Shown here: positions 18,249-27,964 of the stretch, piece by piece
Position numbering within the stretch: the first letter of the stretch is position 1
Layout of the letters: each line of letters begins with the position of its first letter
NCBI GenBank assembly: GCA_902599805.1
Contig: CACKGP010000001.1
Span: 124,001 to 188,000, forward strand
Direction of reading: 5' to 3'
Source: an uncultured Pelagibacteraceae bacterium
GTDB lineage: Bacteria; Pseudomonadota; Alphaproteobacteria; Pelagibacterales; Pelagibacteraceae
Length of the DNA stretch: 64,000 bases
Program-made: the position numbers and the translations under genes
The notes under the pieces: model-generated
The model's input: the letters and a program-made list of their open reading frames with translations, nothing else
Databases searched by the model: none
What the model was told of the DNA's origin: nothing

Positions 18249-19565
18249 ATGCCAAAAATTTTAGAAAAAACACGTGAGGATTACAAAGACTTTTTCGATA
18301 TTGATTTATCTAAGAGTGATCCTGAACTATATAACTCTATAAAACTTGAACTTAAGAGACAACAAGAGCATATTGAACTTATTGCTTCTGAGAACATTGT
18401 TTCTAAAGCAGTTTTAGATGCACAAGGTTCTATTTTGACAAACAAGTATGCAGAAGGCTATCCAGGAAAAAGATATTACGGTGGATGTGAATTTGTAGAT
18501 AAAGCTGAGGAACTAGCTTTAGAAAGAGTAAAAAAATTATTTAATTGTAAATTTGCTAATGTTCAACCACACTCAGGAGCTCAAGCTAATGGGGCAGTAT
18601 ATCTAGCTCTTTTAAAACCTGGAGATACAATATTAGGTATGAGTTTAAATTCTGGTGGTCATTTAACCCATGGTGCTAAAGTTGCACAATCTGGCAAATG
18701 GTTAAACGCATTTCATTATGAAGTAGATAAAGTAACTGGTTTAATTGATTACGATCAAGTTAAGGAGTTAGCGCTAAAAAATAAACCTAAATTATTAATT
18801 GCTGGTGGAAGTGCATACTCAAGAATAATTGATTTTAAAAAATTTAGGGAAATAGCTGACAGTATCGGCGCCTATTTAATGGTTGATATGGCACATTTTT
18901 CTGGTCTAGTTGCGGGACACGGATATCCAAATCCAGTTGATTATGCAGATGTTGTTACTTCAACAACTCATAAAGTTTTAAGAGGTGGTCGTGGAGGAAT
19001 TATTTTAACTAATAGAGAAGATCTGCATAAAAAATTTAATTCTGCTGTATTCCCTGGTTATCAAGGTGGACCATTGATGCATGTTATCGCAGCGAAAGCT
19101 GCAGCATTTCAAGAAGCACTTAAACCTGAATTTAAGAATTATATTAAAGAAGTGCTTGCTAATGCAAAAATTTTATCTGAAACTTTGAAAAATAATGGCT
19201 TTAAAATTTTCTCTGGGGGAACTGATACTCATCTTATGTTAGTAGATCTGAGACCTTTTAAAGTTACTGGAAAAGCTGCCGAGGTAAGTTTGTGCAATGC
19301 AAATATAACTTGTAACAAAAATGGTATTCCTTTCGACACGGAAAAAATGACTATCACATCAGGAATTAGGCTTGGATCTCAAGCAGCAACTACAAGAGGT
19401 TTTGGTTTAAATGAATTTAAAAAAATAGGTGAATTAATTACTAAAGTTGTAAAAGGTCTTTCTCAAAATCCAAACGATAACAAAAAAATTGAGTCAGAAG
19501 TGAGAAAAGAAGTAATTGATCTCTGTTCTAATTTTCCTATATACAATCATTTATTTAAAAATTAA
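18249..19565 (+). CDS. glyA: Serine hydroxymethyltransferase
   Basis: GlyA interconverts serine and glycine while loading tetrahydrofolate with a one-carbon unit. The PLP lysine is in [25 protein letters not shown] and [15 protein letters not shown] near residues 40-75 are hallmark substrate motifs. Length 438 fits bacterial SHMT. nrdR follows 2 bases later. There is no room here for a long 5' leader, so no riboswitch is seen at this copy. Confidence 0.97.
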   Translation: MPKILEKTREDYKDFFDIDLSKSDPELYNSIKLELKRQQEHIELIASENIVSKAVLDAQGSILTNKYAEGYPGKRYYGGCEFVDKAEELALERVKKLFNCKFANVQPHSGAQANGAVYLALLKPGDTILGMSLNSGGHLTHGAKVAQSGKWLNAFHYEVDKVTGLIDYDQVKELALKNKPKLLIAGGSAYSRIIDFKKFREIADSIGAYLMVDMAHFSGLVAGHGYPNPVDYADVVTSTTHKVLRGGRGGIILTNREDLHKKFNSAVFPGYQGGPLMHVIAAKAAAFQEALKPEFKNYIKEVLANAKILSETLKNNGFKIFSGGTDTHLMLVDLRPFKVTGKAAEVSLCNANITCNKNGIPFDTEKMTITSGIRLGSQAATTRGFGLNEFKKIGELITKVVKGLSQNPNDNKKIESEVRKEVIDLCSNFPIYNHLFKN

Positions 19566-19567
19566 TC

Positions 19568-20035
19568 ATGCTTTGTCCTTTTTGCAGAGAAAAAGATACT
19601 TCTGTTGTGGATTCAAGGCCAACAGAGGATGGAACAGCAATTAGAAGAAGAAGATTATGTACGTGCAACGGCGGAATGAGATTTACTACCTTTGAAAGAG
19701 TTCAGCATAGAGAGCTTTCCGTAATAAAAAAAAATGGTAGAAGAGTTCCATTTGATAGAGAAAAATTAGCTAAATCTTTTTTCACTGCACTAAAAAAAAG
19801 ACCTACAGATCAAGATACAATTGAAAGAGTAGTTTCAAAAATTTCTAGGGAACTTGAAGAGATGGGACAATCTGAAATACAATCAAGTGTAATAGGAAAG
19901 AAGGTAATGGAGGCTTTAAAAGCATTAGATAAAATTGCCTATATAAGATTTGCTTCTGTATATACAAATTTTAAAGAAGTAGGTGAGTTTGGTGAATATA
20001 TTGACGAATTAGACGGCAAAACAAAAAAAGTATAA
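19568..20035 (+). CDS. nrdR: Transcriptional repressor NrdR
   Basis: NrdR represses ribonucleotide reductase genes through a zinc ribbon and an ATP-cone. The ribbon starts MLCPFC and continues [18 protein letters not shown]. The second knuckle is C-x-C, whereas the family normally has C-x-x-C followed by G-x-R-F. The ATP-cone spans about residues 48-138, starting [16 protein letters not shown]. Length 155 is normal and the glyA neighbourhood matches other alphaproteobacteria. Confidence 0.92.
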   Translation: MLCPFCREKDTSVVDSRPTEDGTAIRRRRLCTCNGGMRFTTFERVQHRELSVIKKNGRRVPFDREKLAKSFFTALKKRPTDQDTIERVVSKISRELEEMGQSEIQSSVIGKKVMEALKALDKIAYIRFASVYTNFKEVGEFGEYIDELDGKTKKV

Positions 20036-20065
20036 TTATCAAATTTAACTTTTCAAAAACAATTC

Positions 20066-21157
20066 ATGAAAATTTCTCAACGCATTCTAGATAAAAAATT
20101 TATGCAATTAGCTTTCAACAAAGCTTTCGAGCATCTTGGTTCAACTAAAGAAAACCCATCCGTTGGGTGTGTTGTTGTTAAAAATAATGCAGTTATATCT
20201 TCAGGCAAAACTTCTTTAAATGGAAGACCGCACGCAGAGACTAATGCATTAAATAAAAAAAAAAATTTTTATGGTTCAACAATTTATATTACCTTAGAAC
20301 CCTGTGTTCATCACGGTTTAACTCCACCCTGTATTAATATTATTAAAAAGAAGAATGTTAAAAAAGTATATTACTCGATACCTGATCCAGATAAGAGAAC
20401 GTTTAATAAAGCAAAACAACTTTTAAGTAAATCTAATATAAAAGTAAATATTGGAACGATGAAAATAGATTCTTTAAACTTTTATAAAAGTTATATTTTA
20501 TCTAAAGAGAGACAAAAATTACCGTATACGGATGTTAAAATTGCAATTTCAAAAGATTATTTTTCAGTAAATAAAAAGGCAAAATGGATCACCAATAGTT
20601 ATTCAAGATTACAAGGACATTTACTTAGATCAAGATATGACTGTATTTTGAGCACTTACAGAACTGTTAATAGAGACAATTCAATACTCAACTGTAGAAT
20701 AAATGGTATGCACCATTTTAGTCCAAAGAGGGTAATCATAGATAAAGATTTTAAACTGAAAAAAAATTTAAAGCTTTTCAAAACTAGTAAAACGATCCCC
20801 ACATATATCATAACCGCTTCGCACAATAAAAAAAAAGAAAATTTTCTTAAATCAAAAAAGGTAAAAATTATAAAGTTAAAAATTGAAAATAATTCTCTAC
20901 CGTATAAAAAAATATTAAGAGAGTTAAAGACCAGAGGATTTTCAAGGATTTTATGTGAGGCTGGAGCGAATACATGCAGTGAACTTTTAAAACATAAGCT
21001 AGTAAATAATTTGTATGTTTTTATGTCGCAAAATAAACTTGGTAAAAATGGAAAAAATTCTTTTAAGAAACAAATAAAAGATTTAAAAATGAACAAAAAA
21101 CATAAAATAAGAATTAATCTATACGGAGATGAATTTTATAAGATTAGGATTAGATAA
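20066..21157 (+). CDS. ribD: Bifunctional riboflavin biosynthesis protein RibD
   Basis: RibD deaminates the product of GTP cyclohydrolase II and then reduces the ribose side chain. The N-terminal deaminase domain shows HAETNAL and the zinc motif PCVHHGLTPPC. The C-terminal reductase domain starts near residue 155 (PYTDVKIAIS) and contains ILCEAGANT. Length 363 is normal. The last base of its stop is the first base of the next start codon, within ribD-ribE-ribB-ribH-nusB. Confidence 0.94.
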   Translation: MKISQRILDKKFMQLAFNKAFEHLGSTKENPSVGCVVVKNNAVISSGKTSLNGRPHAETNALNKKKNFYGSTIYITLEPCVHHGLTPPCINIIKKKNVKKVYYSIPDPDKRTFNKAKQLLSKSNIKVNIGTMKIDSLNFYKSYILSKERQKLPYTDVKIAISKDYFSVNKKAKWITNSYSRLQGHLLRSRYDCILSTYRTVNRDNSILNCRINGMHHFSPKRVIIDKDFKLKKNLKLFKTSKTIPTYIITASHNKKKENFLKSKKVKIIKLKIENNSLPYKKILRELKTRGFSRILCEAGANTCSELLKHKLVNNLYVFMSQNKLGKNGKNSFKKQIKDLKMNKKHKIRINLYGDEFYKIRIR

Positions 21158-21756
21158 TGTTCAATGGAATTGTATATAATCAGGGTTTAATTAAAAGTTT
21201 TAGGAAAAGTCCCAGGTACGTGAAAGGGAGTCTTGTAATGGAGGTTTCTTCTAACATAAATTTTAAGAAACAAGATATAGGCGAGTCCGTTTGTTGCGAT
21301 GGTGTTTGTTTGACTTTGATAAGAATTAAAAAAAAATCATTTCTTTTTTATTTATCAAAAGAGACATTGAGTAGATCAAATTTTAAAAATATTAAAGTAG
21401 GAAAGTTTATTAATATAGAAAAAGCTCTTTATTATGGGAAAAAAATTTCAGGCCATTACATACAAGGCCATGTAGACACAACCTCTGTTATAAAAAATAT
21501 TAAAATAATTGATAAATCATGGATTGTTAAATTTGCATTAGAAAAAAAGTATAAAAAATTCATTGTAGAAAAGGGATCAATCTCAATCAATGGCGTATCA
21601 TTAACTGTATCCAAATTAAATTTAAGTAGCTTTGAAGTTACAATTATTCCTCACACTTTAAGATTAACTAATTTAGTGAAACTTAAAACAAAAGACATTG
21701 TGAATATCGAATTTGATATGGTTGGCAAATATTTAAATAGAATACATCAGAAATGA
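21157..21756 (+). CDS. ribE: Riboflavin synthase, alpha chain
   Basis: The enzyme dismutates two 6,7-dimethyl-8-ribityllumazine molecules to riboflavin. It starts MFNGIVYNQG, the usual lumazine-binding opening (M-F-T-G-I in most). The two barrels contain VCCDGVCLTL and KGSISINGVSLTVS. GHYIQGHVDT marks the second barrel near residue 105. Length 199 is typical. It overlaps ribD by one base and ribB by four. Confidence 0.94.
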   Translation: MFNGIVYNQGLIKSFRKSPRYVKGSLVMEVSSNINFKKQDIGESVCCDGVCLTLIRIKKKSFLFYLSKETLSRSNFKNIKVGKFINIEKALYYGKKISGHYIQGHVDTTSVIKNIKIIDKSWIVKFALEKKYKKFIVEKGSISINGVSLTVSKLNLSSFEVTIIPHTLRLTNLVKLKTKDIVNIEFDMVGKYLNRIHQK

Positions 21757-22814
21757 AACAAAGTTCAACTACAGTACAAGAAATTATCAAAGAAGCAAAA
21801 AGAGGAAGAATGTTTATACTCGTTGATAATAAGGATAGAGAAAACGAGGGAGATCTAGTAATTCCAGCATCAAAAATAAACGCAAAAAAAATAAATTTTA
21901 TGGCTAAACATGGCCGTGGGTTAATTTGTTTAGCACTAACACAAGAAAAAGTAAAAAAATTAAAATTACCTTTAATGTCATTAATAAATAAATCTAGAAC
22001 ACAAACAGCATTTACTGTTTCCATAGAGGCAAAAAAAGGAATTTCAACAGGTATATCAGCTTATGATCGTGCTAAAACAATTAAAGTTGCTATTAAAAAT
22101 TCTTCAGGAAGCAAAGATATAGTTTCACCAGGACATGTATTTCCTTTAGTCTCAAAAAATGGTGGAGTATTAGAGAGAGCAGGACATACAGAAGCATCTG
22201 TTGATATTTCAAAACTAGCTAAATTAAATCCGAGCGCAGTTATATGTGAAGTAATGAACGAAGACGGCACCATGGCACGCTATAATGATTTGGTGCCTTT
22301 TAGTAAAAAGCATAATTTAAAAATTGCTAAAATAGAAGATTTAATATCGTATCGTCTCAAAAATGAAAAATTTATTAAAATGATATCTAGTAGAAAAATA
22401 AATATTAAAAAATTTGGCAATTATGATTTAAAAGTTTTTAAAAATAAATTAGATAACGCAGAGCATTATGCATTAACAAGTAAAAATTTTTCGTACAGAA
22501 AATCACCAAGGGTAAGAGTAATTTCTACAAATATTATAAATACAATTTTTAATTTTAATAAAAATATTTTTAAATCAACTTTAAGTTATTTGTCAAAATT
22601 TAATAATTTTGCTCTTATTATAGTTAAAAGCCCGTCTCAGACAAAAAATTCTAAGGAAAACAGTAAAATATTGAGATATTACGGAGTAGGCGCTCAAATT
22701 ATTAAAGAATTAAAAATTAAAGATATGATATTAGTTTCTAGATCCAAAAAGCGTATAATTGCATTAAAAGGTTACGGGATTAAAATAAAAAAACAAGAAA
22801 TATTAAAACCATGA
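21753..22814 (+). CDS. ribB: 3,4-dihydroxy-2-butanone-4-phosphate synthase with degenerate GTP cyclohydrolase II-like domain
   Basis: Residues 1-205 form a complete DHBP synthase: DNKDRENEGDLVIPA holds acidic metal-binding residues, and GRGLICLAL and HTEASVDISKLA follow. Residues about 210-353 align by pattern with GTP cyclohydrolase II, most clearly at LRYYGVGAQIIKEL and ALKGYGI near the end. This half has no cysteine at all, so the three zinc-binding cysteines of RibA are gone. The protein can therefore make the four-carbon unit but is unlikely to open GTP. A separate RibA is expected elsewhere. It sits in the riboflavin operon between ribE and ribH. Confidence 0.92.
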   Translation: MKQSSTTVQEIIKEAKRGRMFILVDNKDRENEGDLVIPASKINAKKINFMAKHGRGLICLALTQEKVKKLKLPLMSLINKSRTQTAFTVSIEAKKGISTGISAYDRAKTIKVAIKNSSGSKDIVSPGHVFPLVSKNGGVLERAGHTEASVDISKLAKLNPSAVICEVMNEDGTMARYNDLVPFSKKHNLKIAKIEDLISYRLKNEKFIKMISSRKINIKKFGNYDLKVFKNKLDNAEHYALTSKNFSYRKSPRVRVISTNIINTIFNFNKNIFKSTLSYLSKFNNFALIIVKSPSQTKNSKENSKILRYYGVGAQIIKELKIKDMILVSRSKKRIIALKGYGIKIKKQEILKP

Positions 22815-23206
22815 ATAGAAAAATTTGCATCGTGTATTCACTTTATAATGAAAATATTACAAAAAAAATGCTTGAAAGAGCAGTTAAACTTTTAAAATCT
22901 AAGGGTATTACCTCAATTAAAATTTTAGAAGTTCCGGGATCTTTTGAAATACCACAAGTCTTATCAAGAGTAATAAATAAATTTGATGGATTTATAGTCA
23001 TTGGATGTATCATAAAGGGCAAAACTAAAAATTTTGATTTAATATGTAGTGCTATTACAAATGGCATTATGGATTTATCTGTAAAAAATAAAAAACCAAT
23101 AGGCAATGGTTTGATAACATCCTTTAATGAGAAACAAGCTTTACAAAGATTGAATAACGGTAGAGAGGCTGCTCAAGCTGTCTTAGATGTGTTAAAGATC
23201 TTGTAA
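22811..23206 (+). CDS. ribH: 6,7-dimethyl-8-ribityllumazine synthase
   Basis: Lumazine synthase joins the four-carbon unit from RibB to the RibD product. Motifs are EVPGSFEIPQVLSR and IVIGCIIKGKTKNFDLIC, where the common pattern is G-x-V-I-R-G-x-T-x-H-x-x. The usual catalytic histidine position (T-x-H-F/Y) reads TKNFD here, so the histidine appears replaced by asparagine. At 131 residues it is somewhat short. It overlaps ribB by 4 bases and abuts nusB. Confidence 0.9.
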   Translation: MNRKICIVYSLYNENITKKMLERAVKLLKSKGITSIKILEVPGSFEIPQVLSRVINKFDGFIVIGCIIKGKTKNFDLICSAITNGIMDLSVKNKKPIGNGLITSFNEKQALQRLNNGREAAQAVLDVLKIL

Positions 23207-23607
23207 TGGTCAGTTCAAATAAAAATCATAATGCTAGAATTATAGTTGTTCAGAAGCTTTATTCTTATTATATAAACAAGGACACATTAATAACCTATCC
23301 TAAGCATAGATATAAAAAATTTATAAAAGATATTGTATCTGGAACAATAGAAAGAGAAGAATTTATTTTAGTAAAATTAAGGGAAATACTAAAAAAAGAA
23401 TTTAGTCCCTCTAGAACTGATTTAATACTCAAGTTAATGATAATGTCTGCTGCCTATGAACTTTTATTTGTCCACAAAACACCAGTTAAAGTTATAGTAA
23501 GTGAGTACGTGAAAATATCTGATTTCTTTTTGGAAAATGCACATAAAAGGTATTTAAATGCCATTTTGGATAAGATATCTAAGAATGTTAGAAATTATAA
23601 AAATTAA
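23206..23607 (+). CDS. nusB: Transcription antitermination factor NusB
   Basis: NusB binds boxA RNA with S10 (NusE) in rRNA antitermination. The 133-residue all-helical protein has ARIIVVQKLYSYYIN near the start. SRTDLILKLMIMSAAYELLF and PVKVIVSEYVKISDFF near residues 68-105 are the family's conserved core. The position after ribH is standard. The start overlaps the ribH stop by one base. Confidence 0.92.
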   Translation: MVSSNKNHNARIIVVQKLYSYYINKDTLITYPKHRYKKFIKDIVSGTIEREEFILVKLREILKKEFSPSRTDLILKLMIMSAAYELLFVHKTPVKVIVSEYVKISDFFLENAHKRYLNAILDKISKNVRNYKN

Positions 23608-23665
23608 TTTCTTGCCTTTTGTTAGATTTTTTGGCAATTAGACATCAAATTAGGGAGAATTCATT

Positions 23666-25756
23666 TTGGAAAACTTAAGTTTAATAATATTAGCTGGTCT
23701 TCTTGCAGTAGCATACAGTTATATTTTGAGTAAACAGATTATTTCATCCAACACTGGAAATAATAAAATGCAAGAAATTGCCGAGGCTATTCAAATTGGC
23801 GCGAAGGCTTATTTAAATCGTCAGTATAAAACAATCGCTATAGTAGGTTTTATTGTCCTATTAGTCATCAGTTATTTTTTTAGTTTATTGGTGGGTCTCG
23901 GTTACTTTATTGGAGCACTGCTATCAGGAGTTGCTGGATATCTCGGCATGTTAATTTCAGTAGAAGCAAATGTAAGAACCGCAGAAGCCTCAAGATCAAG
24001 TTTACAAAAAGGTTTAACTATGGCCTTTAAGTCTGGGGCCATAACAGGATTACTTGTTGCTGGTTTAGCATTATTAGCCATATCAGTTTACTATTGGGTT
24101 TTGATCTCGTTCAATGTCGATAGCAGAGAATTAATAAATGCGTTGATTGCTTTAGGATTTGGCGCATCTTTAATATCTATTTTTGCTAGACTTGGCGGAG
24201 GTATATTTACAAAAGGAGCGGATGTTGGTGCAGATTTAGTTGGTAAAGTAGAGGCAGGTATACCTGAAGATGATCCAAGAAATCCTGCTGTGATAGCTGA
24301 TAATGTTGGAGACAACGTTGGAGATTGCGCAGGTATGGCTGCAGATTTATTCGAAACCTATGCTGTTACAATTGTTGCAACAATGGTATTGGCTTCAATT
24401 TTTTTCCAAAACGATGCGAGTATGATGATTTATCCATTAGCAATTGGAGGAGGATGTATTATTGCATCTATAATTGGTACTTTTTTTGTAAGATTAGGAA
24501 AAAGTAAAAATATTATGGGAGCTCTATACAAAGGTTTTATAGTGACTGCTGTAGTATCATTAATATTATTATATCCTATTACTTCAAATACAATTGGTTT
24601 AGATCAAGTTTTTAATGTTGGAAATAAATCTTTTAATGGTACAGATTTATACTACTGTGGAATTATAGGTTTAGCTGTTACTGGATTAATTATTTGGGTA
24701 ACAGAGTATTATACTGGAACAAATTTTAGACCTGTGAGGAGTGTAGCTAAGTCTTCAACAACAGGACACGGAACAAATGTTATTCAAGGCCTTGCCGTAT
24801 CAATGGAAGCAACAGCATTACCTGCATTAATAATAGTTGCGGGTATCATAGCTACTAATGAATTAGCAGGTCTTTTTGGTATCGCTATTGCTGTTACTGC
24901 TATGTTAGCACTGACTGGAATGGTCGTTGCATTGGATGCTTATGGTCCTGTTACAGATAACGCTGGTGGTATTGCTGAAATGTCTAAACTACCAAAAAAT
25001 GTAAGAAAAACCACAGACGCTTTAGATGCTGTAGGAAACACTACAAAAGCAGTTACAAAAGGTTATGCAATAGGATCAGCGGGTCTAGGGGCGTTAGTTT
25101 TATTTGCAGCATACACAGAAGACATAAAATTTTTTTCTACTGTTTCTGGTTCGAGTTTAGAAGGAATAGATGTAAGTTTTGATTTATCAAATCCTTTTGT
25201 TGTAATTGGATTGTTAGTTGGTGGAATGTTGCCTTACTTATTTGGATCAATGGGTATGCAAGCTGTAGGTAGAGCTGGCGGGGCTGTGGTAATAGAAGTA
25301 AGAAGACAATTTAAAAAAATTCCTGGTATTATGAAAGGTAAGAGAAAACCGGATTACGGTAGATTAGTAGATTTACTCACCAAAGCAGCTATTAAAGAAA
25401 TGATAGTTCCATCTCTTTTACCAGTTTTATCACCTATAGTTTTATACTTGGTCATTTATTCAATAGGCGGATTAGAAGCAGCACTATCGTCTGTCGGTGC
25501 AATGCTTCTAGGTGTGATAGTGACAGGGTTATTTGTTGCTATTTCAATGACAGCTGGTGGTGGAGCATGGGATAATGCTAAAAAATTTATAGAGGATGGA
25601 AATTATGGTGGTAAAGGTTCAGAGTCACACAAAGCAGCAGTAACTGGCGATACAGTTGGGGATCCTTACAAAGATACAGCAGGGCCTGCAGTAAATCCGA
25701 TGATAAAAATTACTAATATTGTTGCACTTTTGCTTTTAGCCGTTATATCACATTAG
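23666..25756 (+). CDS. hppA: K+-independent H+-translocating membrane pyrophosphatase
   Basis: This integral membrane enzyme couples hydrolysis of pyrophosphate to proton export. A TTG start at 23666 is supported by an AGGGAGA ribosome-binding site 7 bases upstream. Pyrophosphate-binding motifs are [37 protein letters not shown] (read in parts) near residues 191-228 and [15 protein letters not shown] near the end. [10 protein letters not shown] carries the lysine that marks the potassium-independent class; potassium-dependent enzymes have alanine. At 696 residues it has about 16 membrane helices. It allows energy recovery from biosynthetic PPi. Confidence 0.95.
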   Translation: MENLSLIILAGLLAVAYSYILSKQIISSNTGNNKMQEIAEAIQIGAKAYLNRQYKTIAIVGFIVLLVISYFFSLLVGLGYFIGALLSGVAGYLGMLISVEANVRTAEASRSSLQKGLTMAFKSGAITGLLVAGLALLAISVYYWVLISFNVDSRELINALIALGFGASLISIFARLGGGIFTKGADVGADLVGKVEAGIPEDDPRNPAVIADNVGDNVGDCAGMAADLFETYAVTIVATMVLASIFFQNDASMMIYPLAIGGGCIIASIIGTFFVRLGKSKNIMGALYKGFIVTAVVSLILLYPITSNTIGLDQVFNVGNKSFNGTDLYYCGIIGLAVTGLIIWVTEYYTGTNFRPVRSVAKSSTTGHGTNVIQGLAVSMEATALPALIIVAGIIATNELAGLFGIAIAVTAMLALTGMVVALDAYGPVTDNAGGIAEMSKLPKNVRKTTDALDAVGNTTKAVTKGYAIGSAGLGALVLFAAYTEDIKFFSTVSGSSLEGIDVSFDLSNPFVVIGLLVGGMLPYLFGSMGMQAVGRAGGAVVIEVRRQFKKIPGIMKGKRKPDYGRLVDLLTKAAIKEMIVPSLLPVLSPIVLYLVIYSIGGLEAALSSVGAMLLGVIVTGLFVAISMTAGGGAWDNAKKFIEDGNYGGKGSESHKAAVTGDTVGDPYKDTAGPAVNPMIKITNIVALLLLAVISH

Positions 25757-25767
25757 TAAATATAAAA

Positions 25768-26244
25768 TTATTTGGGTGAATTAGCCCGCATTTTTTGCCT
25801 CAAACTTTGCAAAAAAGAATTCACAAAACTTCCTTTTCTAATTTCATTTGAGGTCTCTGTTTTGGTAAATTTATAATCGTTCATATTTTTTTTGTCATAA
25901 AAAATTTTCTCTTTCAAAATTCCATATTCGTTAAAGCTTACTACCAATACATTATTGTTAACCAAAACATTCTTACCAAATGTATAAACTTTCCCTTTAG
26001 TTTTAGTTCTCTCAATATAAATCCATGTGTCTTCACCTTTAATAGACCTAGAGTGAGGTTGACCCAACCTTTTAATTACATCATTCTTGTTGCTTTTGTT
26101 AATTATAAGGAGTTCTTGTCTATTTTCTAAATACATAATACCGTGGCTATTTATAACTTTGTTTCTTTGGCAATTTGTTAGAAAAATAGATAGAAATATC
26201 AGGATAAATAAAAAATAAACATGTTTAGCTTTTATAAAAAACAT
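25768..26244 (-). CDS. bamE: BamE/SmpA/OmlA-domain lipoprotein
   Basis: The 158-residue product is an outer-membrane lipoprotein. A signal segment ends in a lipobox ending FLTNC (Cys25). The SmpA/OmlA domain follows with ELLIINKSNKNDVIKRLGQPHS, the usual G-x-P-x-S turn, and TWIYIER. BamE helps the beta-barrel assembly machine. The start codon lies inside the first codons of the divergent chaperone gene, so the two open reading frames overlap head-to-head by 24 bases. Confidence 0.85.
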   Translation of the reverse strand: MFFIKAKHVYFLFILIFLSIFLTNCQRNKVINSHGIMYLENRQELLIINKSNKNDVIKRLGQPHSRSIKGEDTWIYIERTKTKGKVYTFGKNVLVNNNVLVVSFNEYGILKEKIFYDKKNMNDYKFTKTETSNEIRKGSFVNSFLQSLRQKMRANSPK

Positions 26245-26721
26245 AATAATAAACTTTATAATAAATTGACTGAATTATCACGCAATAAATTCTTTTATAA
26301 TGAAACCAAGCTTTCGGATAACTTTCAGACCCGTATACTATTAATTTTTTTTCACCTTTCAATAATATTGAAAATATCTAAAAAGAGTGATTTTAAAAAA
26401 AAAATACAAGATATATTCGATAATATTTTTCATAATATCGAGTACCATTTGAGAGAACTTGGTCATGGCGATGTTGCTGTTAACAAAAATATGAAAAATT
26501 TGAACAAAATATTTTATGATATTTTATATAACGTTGATCAAAATTTATATAATAATGAGATGTCAAAAAAACTCTTAGTGAAATATTTCTATTCAAAAGA
26601 TAAATCAGATGATGAAAATGTAATGAAATTAGCTAATTATTTTCTAAAATTTAGAGATTTTTGTTTTGATTTGGAGGTCAATAATATGCTAAATGGTTCT
26701 ATAAATTTTAATTATAGGTAA
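26221..26721 (+). CDS. Ubiquinol-cytochrome c chaperone (CBP3-like)
   Basis: The 166-residue protein matches the ubiquinol-cytochrome c chaperone family, named after yeast Cbp3, which helps assemble cytochrome bc1. Recognisable segments are FQTRILLIFFHLSIIL near residue 38 and HLRELGHGDVAVNKNMKNL near residue 77. In alphaproteobacteria this gene usually sits next to bamE and a DUF177 (YceD) gene before rpmF. Here the YceD gene is absent and rpmF starts 3 bases after the stop. The start ATG lies within the bamE start region. Confidence 0.82.
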   Translation: MFSFYKKHNNKLYNKLTELSRNKFFYNETKLSDNFQTRILLIFFHLSIILKISKKSDFKKKIQDIFDNIFHNIEYHLRELGHGDVAVNKNMKNLNKIFYDILYNVDQNLYNNEMSKKLLVKYFYSKDKSDDENVMKLANYFLKFRDFCFDLEVNNMLNGSINFNYR

Positions 26722-26724
26722 ATA

Positions 26725-26898
26725 ATGGCTGTACCAAAAAGAAAAACATCCAAATCAAGAAGAGATAAAAGAAGATCACACCATAGAATAACAAACGTAA
26801 ATGTTATAGAAGATAAAAAATCTGGTGAATACAGACTTTCACATCATGTTGATTTGAAAACTGGATTATATAACGGGAAAAAAGTTTTAGACAAGTAG
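26725..26898 (+). CDS. rpmF: Large ribosomal subunit protein L32
   Basis: This short gene (57 residues) is missing from the ORF track. It starts ATG at 26725 and reads [19 protein letters not shown], the standard L32 opening, and ends at TAG 26898. The mid-protein cysteines found in many L32 proteins are absent, as is common for the non-zinc form. It precedes plsX, the classic rpmF-plsX arrangement. Confidence 0.96.
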   Translation: MAVPKRKTSKSRRDKRRSHHRITNVNVIEDKKSGEYRLSHHVDLKTGLYNGKKVLDK

Positions 26899-26920
26899 TC
26901 CCATTTAAAGTTTATTCTTA

Positions 26921-27964
26921 ATGGATAAAAAAGTTAAAATTGCAATAGATTTAATGGGTGGTGAAAACTCTCCTGACAAAAATCTTGATGGTATAGAGCT
27001 ATTTATAAAAAGAAATAAAAATTTAGATGATTATTTTTTTTATTTATTTGGAAATGAAGATTTAATTAATGAAAAAATAAAAACAAAGTCTCTTAAAAAC
27101 TTTAAAATTTTTGATACTAAAATTATTGTATCTGATGATCTACCAGCTTTATCGGCTTTAAAAAAAGGAAAGAATTCGAGTATGTGGAAATCAATTGAAT
27201 CTCAAAATTCTTTAGATGTAGATGTTTCATTATCCGCAGGAAATACTGGTGTCTTGTTGGTTATGTCAAAAATGATATTAAAAACTTTAGAGGATGTTGA
27301 TAAACCAGCTTTAGCTGGACTTTGGCCAAATAAAAAAGGAATGAATGTTGTTCTTGATCTTGGGGCAAATATTAATTGTAGTGAAAAAAATTTGATAGAC
27401 TTTGCCGAAATGGGTGCCGCGCTGTATCAATCGTTATTTCCAAATGAAAAGGCTAAAGTTGCACTATTAAATATAGGTTCAGAAGAGATTAAAGGAACTG
27501 AATTATTAAAAGGGACCTACACGAAACTTAAAAAATTAGATGAGATGGGAGATTTTAAATTTTATGGATACGTAGAGGGAAATCATATAACAGATGGAAA
27601 TTGTAATGTTATTGTAACCGATGGCTTTACTGGAAATGTTGCTCTAAAAACCGCCGAAGGAACAGCAAATTTTTTAACTGACAATTTAAAACAAGCTTTG
27701 TCTGGCAATATTTTTTCTAAGTTCTCTTCTATTTTATCTTATTTTGCTCTCCAAAAGTTTAAAAATAAATTAGACCCAAGAAAATATAACGGTGCAATTT
27801 TTCTTGGTTTGAAAGGCCCCGTCGTTAAAAGTCATGGATCAACAGATGCATTAGGTTTTTCTTATTCTTTGGATGTTTGTTATAAAATTGCCAAAGGACA
27901 AATGATCGATAAAATTAAGCTAAATCTTGGTCATATCAAAAATATTAATAATGAGAAGAAATAA
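26921..27964 (+). CDS. plsX: Phosphate acyltransferase PlsX
   Basis: PlsX makes acyl phosphate from acyl-ACP for PlsY. It begins KIAIDLMGGENSPD, the family's opening motif, and carries LSAGNTGVLLVMSK and IVTDGFTGNVALKTAEG. The C-terminal KSHGSTDALGFSYSL is also diagnostic. Length 347 is normal. Upstream is rpmF. Downstream, ihfA starts inside its last codons, and the fabH gene often found between them is missing. Confidence 0.95.
   Translation: MDKKVKIAIDLMGGENSPDKNLDGIELFIKRNKNLDDYFFYLFGNEDLINEKIKTKSLKNFKIFDTKIIVSDDLPALSALKKGKNSSMWKSIESQNSLDVDVSLSAGNTGVLLVMSKMILKTLEDVDKPALAGLWPNKKGMNVVLDLGANINCSEKNLIDFAEMGAALYQSLFPNEKAKVALLNIGSEEIKGTELLKGTYTKLKKLDEMGDFKFYGYVEGNHITDGNCNVIVTDGFTGNVALKTAEGTANFLTDNLKQALSGNIFSKFSSILSYFALQKFKNKLDPRKYNGAIFLGLKGPVVKSHGSTDALGFSYSLDVCYKIAKGQMIDKIKLNLGHIKNINNEKK

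Noticed and set aside
18200-18260. Possible glycine riboswitch before glyA
   Set aside because: Only 10 bases separate rpiB and glyA, so there is no room for an aptamer.
20656-21096. 146-residue minus-strand ORF
   Set aside because: A phenylalanine/serine-rich shadow of ribD with no motif; many such shadows arise opposite lysine-rich genes.
23612-23637. Inverted repeat TTGCC/GGCAA between nusB and hppA
   Set aside because: Only five pairs with a 16-base loop and no T run at the right place; not enough to call a terminator or riboswitch.
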